From Gammaproteobacteria bacterium (GTDB lineage: Bacteria; Pseudomonadota; Gammaproteobacteria; DSM-19610), in assembly GCA_011371465.1 (NCBI GenBank), contig DRQL01000016.1, positions 1 through 9,453 of the forward strand: a stretch of 9,453 nt of DNA. The letters run 5' to 3'. The notes beneath the pieces are model-generated. The model was given only the letters and a program-made list of their open reading frames with translations, did not search any database and was not told the DNA's origin. The translations under genes and the position numbers were made by a program. Every line of letters starts with the position of its first letter. The first letter of the stretch is position 1. Positions 5,912 to 9,453 of the stretch are shown in pieces.

Positions 5912-6421
5912 TCAGTGCCCATTGTCCAGGTGGGTCTGGAACGAACCGCCGGATGCCAGCCGGCCGCTGATTTCCCATCGGCCATCATGGCCCTGCAGGC
6001 GCAGGTTCCAGGCGCCCGGTGCCAGCTCCGGCAGCGCGGCGTAGTAGCGGCCATCGGAACGACGCTGCATCACCACTTCACGATCCAGCCTGGCGCGTGT
6101 CGCATGGATAAACTGCAGGGTGACGCGTTCATCGTCCAGCGGTGAAGGGGATGTCAGTTCCAGGCTCAACTGCCGGCCGTCACTGCGCAGCAGGCCGGTG
6201 AGCATGAGGGTACGCGCCACGTCCTGACGGTGAATTTGTCGATTGATGGCCAGGCCTTCCTTGTAATAGTCGTCCACCACCATGGCGTTGGGGCTCTGTA
6301 CCGCCAGGATAATGGTGGCGATCCCACCCAGCACAGCGCTGGCGGGTAATGCGATCAGGAACCATGGCCAGGCCTGGCGGTACCAGGGGCGTGGTGCGGG
6401 AGCGACGGTTTGTTCATACAT
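5912..6421 (-). CDS. ccoH: cbb3 oxidase assembly protein CcoH (FixH family)
   Basis: FixH/CcoH is a bitopic inner-membrane protein needed for stable assembly of cbb3-type cytochrome c oxidase. The gene encodes 169 residues. The N-terminus has the family signature PWYRQAWPWFLIALPAS (12-28) leading into a single membrane helix to about 41. The conserved VVDDYYKEGLAIN (48-60) then lies at the periplasmic face, and an immunoglobulin-like beta-rich domain runs to the end (for example LPELAPGAWNLRLQG). The start follows GAGGT, 7 nt upstream, and is 5 bp after the ccoG stop, so ccoG and ccoH are one transcription unit. Identification is firm from the two motifs and the context. Confidence 0.93.
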   Translation of the reverse strand: MYEQTVAPAPRPWYRQAWPWFLIALPASAVLGGIATIILAVQSPNAMVVDDYYKEGLAINRQIHRQDVARTLMLTGLLRSDGRQLSLELTSPSPLDDERVTLQFIHATRARLDREVVMQRRSDGRYYAALPELAPGAWNLRLQGHDGRWEISGRLASGGSFQTHLDNGH

Positions 6422-6426
6422 ACCTT

Positions 6427-7866
6427 TTACCTCGACAGGACCGGGCCCAGGAAACGGGCATGTCTGCTGCTGGTCAGATCTGGATCGTCTTCGGCAGACA
6501 GGGTGAACACGACTTCGCTGGAGGCACGCCTGAGTTCAACCGGGTCGATCTGCACCGAGACCGGCAAGCTGATCACCTTGCCCGGTGGCACTTCGACCAC
6601 TGGTTTCGACATCACCAGTCGCAGGTCGTTCAGGCCCGCATCCGCGCCCGATACGGTTACGTGGAAGCGGCGTGTGTGGTCCGCCATGTTGATGATTTTC
6701 AGCGTGTAGACATTCTCGACCAGGCCCTGCGGGGTTTCACGGTAGAGGCTGTTGCGGTCGCGGAGTACGTCCAGTTGCAGCGGCGTGCGCTGGCTGATGG
6801 CGTAGACCAGGCCGAGGCTTAGCGCCAGCAGCAGCAGTGTATAAATGATCGTGCGCGGGCGGATAATGTGGGCGGGCTTGCCCTGCATGGTGTTTTCAGT
6901 GGTGTAGCGTATCAGCCCCTTGCTGTACCCCATCTTGTCCATGACTTCATCGCATACGTCGATACAGGCGGCGCAGCCGATGCACTGGTACTGCAGTCCG
7001 TCACGGATATCGATGCCGGTGGGGCATACCTGTACGCACAGTGTGCAATCGACGCAGTCCCCGAGACCGGCTTTGCGCGGGTCGATATTTTTTTTGCGCG
7101 AACCGCGTGGCTCACCGCGCTGTTCGTCATAGGCAATGACCAGGGTGTCGCGGTCGAACATGGCGCTCTGGAAGCGCGCATAGGGGCACATGTAGATACA
7201 CACCTGCTCCCGCATCCAGCCTGCATTGCCATAGGTGGCGAAGCCGTAGAAAAAAATCCAGAAGGTTTCCCACGGACCGAGATTGAAGTGCATCGCGGCG
7301 CTGGTCAGTTCGCGGATCGGTGTGAAATAGCCTACGAAGGTAAAGCCGGTGTAGAGAGAGAACAGGATCCAGACCAGGTGCTTGGTAGCCTTGATCCGGA
7401 ATTTGGTGGGCGTCATGCTGCCCTTGTCACGCTTGATCTGCTGGTTGCGCGACCCTTCGATCTTGCGTTCGATCCAGAGGAAAATTTCCGTCCATACCGT
7501 TTGCGGACAGGCGTAGCCGCACCACAGGCGGCCGGCCAGCGAGGTCACATAAAACAGGGTCAGTGCGGCAATGACCAGCAGCCAGGCAAAATAGAAAAAG
7601 TCCTGCGGCCAGAAAGTCAGGCCGAAGATATAGAACTTGCGCGCCGGCAGGTCCAGCAGTACCGCCTGGTGCCCGTCCCAGGACAGCCAGGCAACGCCAT
7701 AGTACAAACCCAGAAGGACCACCACGCCCAGTACACGCAGGTTGGCGAATATGCCGTGTACTTCGCGCGGGTAGACCTTTTTGTGGCTGGCGTAGATCTC
7801 CTCACTGGCCGGATCCACAGGATCCGGCGCAGTCTTGTCTGCTGTCGCTGGATGGTTGGACGACAT
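6427..7866 (-). CDS. ccoG: cbb3 oxidase accessory protein CcoG (FixG/RdxA), polyferredoxin
   Basis: CcoG is a membrane-bound iron-sulfur protein that reduces Cu(II) to Cu(I) for metallation of the cbb3 oxidase. It has 479 residues, the normal length. Membrane helices are visible at about 43-61, 79-107, 164-181, 200-215 and 339-357. Two membrane-proximal cysteine motifs, CGYACP (116-121) and CIYMCP (223-228), resemble NapH-type proteins. Two 4Fe-4S motifs follow: CVDCTLCVQVCP (271-282) and CIGCAACIDVC (295-305), giving two [4Fe-4S] sites. A C-terminal Ig-like FixG domain (about 365-479) lies in the periplasm. The gene sits 17 bp after ccoP, but no good Shine-Dalgarno precedes the ATG, so initiation may depend on coupling. 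A run of eight A (coding strand, 7095-7088) lies just before the ferredoxin part, within RKKNID. Confidence 0.96.
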   Translation of the reverse strand: MSSNHPATADKTAPDPVDPASEEIYASHKKVYPREVHGIFANLRVLGVVVLLGLYYGVAWLSWDGHQAVLLDLPARKFYIFGLTFWPQDFFYFAWLLVIAALTLFYVTSLAGRLWCGYACPQTVWTEIFLWIERKIEGSRNQQIKRDKGSMTPTKFRIKATKHLVWILFSLYTGFTFVGYFTPIRELTSAAMHFNLGPWETFWIFFYGFATYGNAGWMREQVCIYMCPYARFQSAMFDRDTLVIAYDEQRGEPRGSRKKNIDPRKAGLGDCVDCTLCVQVCPTGIDIRDGLQYQCIGCAACIDVCDEVMDKMGYSKGLIRYTTENTMQGKPAHIIRPRTIIYTLLLLALSLGLVYAISQRTPLQLDVLRDRNSLYRETPQGLVENVYTLKIINMADHTRRFHVTVSGADAGLNDLRLVMSKPVVEVPPGKVISLPVSVQIDPVELRRASSEVVFTLSAEDDPDLTSSRHARFLGPVLSR

Positions 7867-7883
7867 GCTATCGGTCGTCGTCT

Positions 7884-8804
7884 TCAGGGCTTGTTGCTCA
7901 GGCTGTACACATAGGCTGCCAGCAGGTGTACCTTGTCTTCGCCCAGGAAGTCACGGTGTGGCGGCATACGGCCAGTGCGGCCCTTCCTGATGCTCTGCTT
8001 GATAACGCCGGCCGAGCCTCCGTACAACCAGGTGCTGTCGGTCAGGTTAGGTGCACCCATGGCCGGGTTTCCCTTGCCTTCGGCGCCGTGGCAGGCCGCG
8101 CAATAGGTTGCGAAGTGCTGTTGCCCGGCTGCAGCGAGTGTTTTGTCAGCATCCCGGCCACTGAGTGTCTGCACGTAGGCGGCGACTTCATCAACGCCCT
8201 TGTCACCCAGGACGTCTCCCCACGCCGGCATGGCCGCCTGGCGGCCGTCGAGGATGGTAGCCGTCAGGGTGGCGGGATCGCCACCATACAGCCAGTCATT
8301 GTCGCGCAGGTTGGGGAAGCCCGGACCGCCGCCGGCATCCGAGCCGTGACAGGCCGCGCAGTAGTTGACGAACAGGCGCTGACCGATTTTCAGTGCGTCC
8401 GCATTGCCTGCCAGTTCGGGAATCGGCTGCGATGCGTACCTGGCGAACAGCGGGCCGTACTTCTGGTCGGCGGCCTGCATTTCCTTTTCGTATTCGCCCT
8501 GGTGGGTCCAGTTCAGGTAGCCACGGTAGGTACCGAGGCCCGGGTAGAGGAACAGGTACGCCAGCCCGAAAACCATGGTGATATAAAACATCCACAGCCA
8601 CCAGCGCGGCAGCGGGTTATTGTATTCGGACAGGGTCCCTTCGTCCCAGCTGTGCCCGGTAGTGTCACCGGCGGCCGCTTCGTCGGGGCGTTTCTTTGAT
8701 GTCCAGCGAATCAGCCACCAGCAGGCGGCAATATTGCCCAGGGACAGAACCACGATCCATATATTCCAGAAACCACTGGTGAAGTTGAAATCATTGACAG
8801 TCAT
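7884..8804 (-). CDS. ccoP: cbb3-type cytochrome c oxidase diheme subunit III CcoP
   Basis: CcoP is the membrane-anchored diheme cytochrome c that feeds electrons into the cbb3 oxidase. The start chosen at 8804 gives 306 residues beginning MTVNDFNFTSGFWN, as in the family, with AAAGGTGG upstream. The extension back to 8945 overlaps ccoQ in another frame and is rejected. Two membrane helices are visible (about 12-33 and 68-87), joined by a loop with NNPLPRWWLW; the second leads to YPGLGTYRGYLNW. The first heme site is CAACH (149-153) with a likely Met ligand in AAMPAWG (M192). The second is CAACH (235-239) with Met in GRMPPHRDF (M280). Both hemes are therefore complete. The start overlaps the ccoQ 3' end by 14 nt, so the two are translationally coupled. 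Confidence 0.95.
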   Translation of the reverse strand: MTVNDFNFTSGFWNIWIVVLSLGNIAACWWLIRWTSKKRPDEAAAGDTTGHSWDEGTLSEYNNPLPRWWLWMFYITMVFGLAYLFLYPGLGTYRGYLNWTHQGEYEKEMQAADQKYGPLFARYASQPIPELAGNADALKIGQRLFVNYCAACHGSDAGGGPGFPNLRDNDWLYGGDPATLTATILDGRQAAMPAWGDVLGDKGVDEVAAYVQTLSGRDADKTLAAAGQQHFATYCAACHGAEGKGNPAMGAPNLTDSTWLYGGSAGVIKQSIRKGRTGRMPPHRDFLGEDKVHLLAAYVYSLSNKP

Positions 8805-8985
8805 GGTGACCACCTTTGCTGTGTTTGTCGATGTCATCGTCTGCGAACGGCAGGTTCGCAGCTTCGTCAAAAGGCCGCTTGCGCTTGCTGCCCCAGGCCC
8901 AGATCCATACCGCCACAAAGGCGATAAGTGCCAGGGCGGTGGCAATGCCGCGCCAGGTATTGATATCCATCCCGTTGATATCCAT
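8791..8985 (-). CDS. ccoQ: cbb3-type oxidase small subunit CcoQ
   Basis: CcoQ (subunit IV, FixQ family) is a single-helix membrane protein that stabilises the oxidase. It has 64 residues, within the usual 50-65. After MDINGMDINTW the helix runs from about 12 to 32 (RGIATALALIAFVAVWIWAW), followed by a polar tail with KRKRPFDEAANLPFADDD, which is typical. The first ATG is supported by a strong GGAGGT 7 nt upstream. The first five codons are a near-copy of the next, giving a second in-frame ATG at 8970. It lies 5 bp after the ccoO stop, and its own end overlaps ccoP by 14 nt. Confidence 0.92.
   Translation of the reverse strand: MDINGMDINTWRGIATALALIAFVAVWIWAWGSKRKRPFDEAANLPFADDDIDKHSKGGHHDCQ
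8960..8985. repeat. short tandem duplication at the ccoQ start
   Basis: The 11-mer TTGATATCCAT occurs at 8960-8970 and again at 8975-8985, a 15-bp period, so the reading frame is kept. On the coding strand this duplicates the start codon and the MDIN peptide (MDINGMDIN). Confidence 0.85.
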
Positions 8986-8990
8986 AGCGC

Positions 8991-9453
8991 TTACCTCCGT
9001 GACGAAATGCTGGTGCCCATGCCCTGCAGGTAGGCGATCAGGGCATCCATTTCGGTTTTGCCCTTGAGATCGGCGGGAGCACGTTCGATTTCTTCATCGC
9101 TATAGGTTCCACACCCGTTGCAGGTGGCCTTGTACAGCGTGTTCATGACACGCATCTTCTTCTGTGTCATCGCACTATCCAGCGCGTTGTCCGCCAGCCA
9201 GGGGAAGCCCGGCATGATGGATTCCGGTACCACGTCGCGCGGGTTCATCATGTGCACGCGGTGCCAGTCGTCACTGTAGCGGCCGCCGACGCGGGCCAGG
9301 TCCGGCCCGGTGCGTTTCGAGCCCCACTGGAACGGATGGTCATAAACAAACTCGCCGGCAACCGAATAATGGCCATAGCGCTCGGTTTCAGCACGGAACG
9401 GCCGGATCATCTGTGAGTGGCACAGGTAACAGCCCTCCCGTACATACACATCG
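8991..9453 (-). CDS. ccoO: cbb3-type cytochrome c oxidase monoheme subunit II CcoO (3' part)
   Basis: CcoO is the membrane-anchored monoheme cytochrome c of the cbb3 oxidase, linking CcoP to the catalytic CcoN. The 5' end lies outside the window and the frame stays open to the edge, so the GTG at 9449 is an internal valine codon. About 153 residues of roughly 200 are visible, starting DVYVREGCYLCHSQMIRPF, with the heme motif CYLCH (visible residues 8-12). ERYGHYSVAGEFVYDHP and WGSKRTGPDLARVGGRYSDD then follow, nearly invariant in the family. The distal Met ligand is probably in SIMPGFPWL (visible M80). The protein ends GKTEMDALIAYLQGMGT plus a short tail, the usual ending. Unusual is CNGCG (visible 111-115), a Cys pair where homologues I recall have LGVPY. 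The missing N-terminal anchor and ccoN should be just beyond the right edge. Confidence 0.95.
   Translation of the reverse strand, partial: DVYVREGCYLCHSQMIRPFRAETERYGHYSVAGEFVYDHPFQWGSKRTGPDLARVGGRYSDDWHRVHMMNPRDVVPESIMPGFPWLADNALDSAMTQKKMRVMNTLYKATCNGCGTYSDEEIERAPADLKGKTEMDALIAYLQGMGTSISSRR

Noticed and set aside
6868..7914. A 348-codon plus-strand open frame opposite ccoG
   Set aside because: It lies wholly antisense to ccoG, whose cysteine motifs and length prove the coding strand; the plus-strand translation shows no domain.
7926..8699. A 257-codon plus-strand open frame opposite ccoP
   Set aside because: It is a shadow of ccoP, which has both CAACH heme motifs on the minus strand.
8805..8945. 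A 47-codon N-terminal extension of ccoP
   Set aside because: It overlaps ccoQ in another frame, lacks a ribosome site and does not resemble the family; MTVNDFN at 8804 has a good Shine-Dalgarno and the normal N-terminus.

Overview
The window is GC-rich, gene-dense bacterial DNA. Gene content and protein signatures fit a gammaproteobacterium, most likely a sulfur-oxidising or sulfur-metabolising member of the Chromatiales/Ectothiorhodospiraceae kind. That placement is an inference from gene content (TrkA/TrkH of enterobacterial type, cbb3 oxidase with CcoG and CcoH, and a rhodanese next to a DsrE2-like protein); there is no rRNA or marker gene here to prove it.

Layout. Plus strand: the 3' part of trkA (1-849), trkH (856-2307), and a 66-residue Trp-rich small gene whose start overlaps the trkH stop (2307-2507). 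An AT-rich intergenic stretch follows, with a sigma70-like promoter near its end. Then come a single-domain rhodanese (2793-3215), a 244-bp gap holding a near-consensus sigma70 promoter and a potentially structured leader, and a DsrE2-like sulfur-carrier-family gene (3460-4068) closed by a strong intrinsic terminator. Next are proline iminopeptidase (4133-5083) and dtd (D-aminoacyl-tRNA deacylase, 5080-5544), which overlap by 4 nt. Minus strand, read from the right edge leftwards: ccoO (partial), ccoQ, ccoP, ccoG, ccoH (fixH) and a 96-residue two-helix membrane protein with three cysteines. This last gene meets dtd tail to tail, and both genes take their stop codon from one CTAG palindrome at 5541-5544.

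How the genes work together. TrkA and TrkH are the NAD-binding regulator and the membrane pore of a K+ uptake system. Rhodanese and DsrE2 belong to families that relay sulfane sulfur in the cytoplasm, though the usual third partner, TusA, is absent from the window. The ccoOQPGH block encodes subunits and assembly factors of a cbb3 cytochrome c oxidase (a high-affinity terminal oxidase for low oxygen); ccoN should lie just beyond the right edge. The copper-pump and assembly genes ccoI and ccoS, which often follow ccoH, are not here. The small Cys-bearing membrane protein takes that place.

Most genes are ordinary housekeeping or energy genes. The less explained items are the two small proteins (2307-2507 and 5541-5831), the long leader of dsrE2, and a few sequence oddities: a Ser-to-Pro change in the DTD signature motif, a duplicated ccoQ start, and an extra Cys pair in CcoO. 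No mobile element, CRISPR array, tRNA or rRNA was seen.
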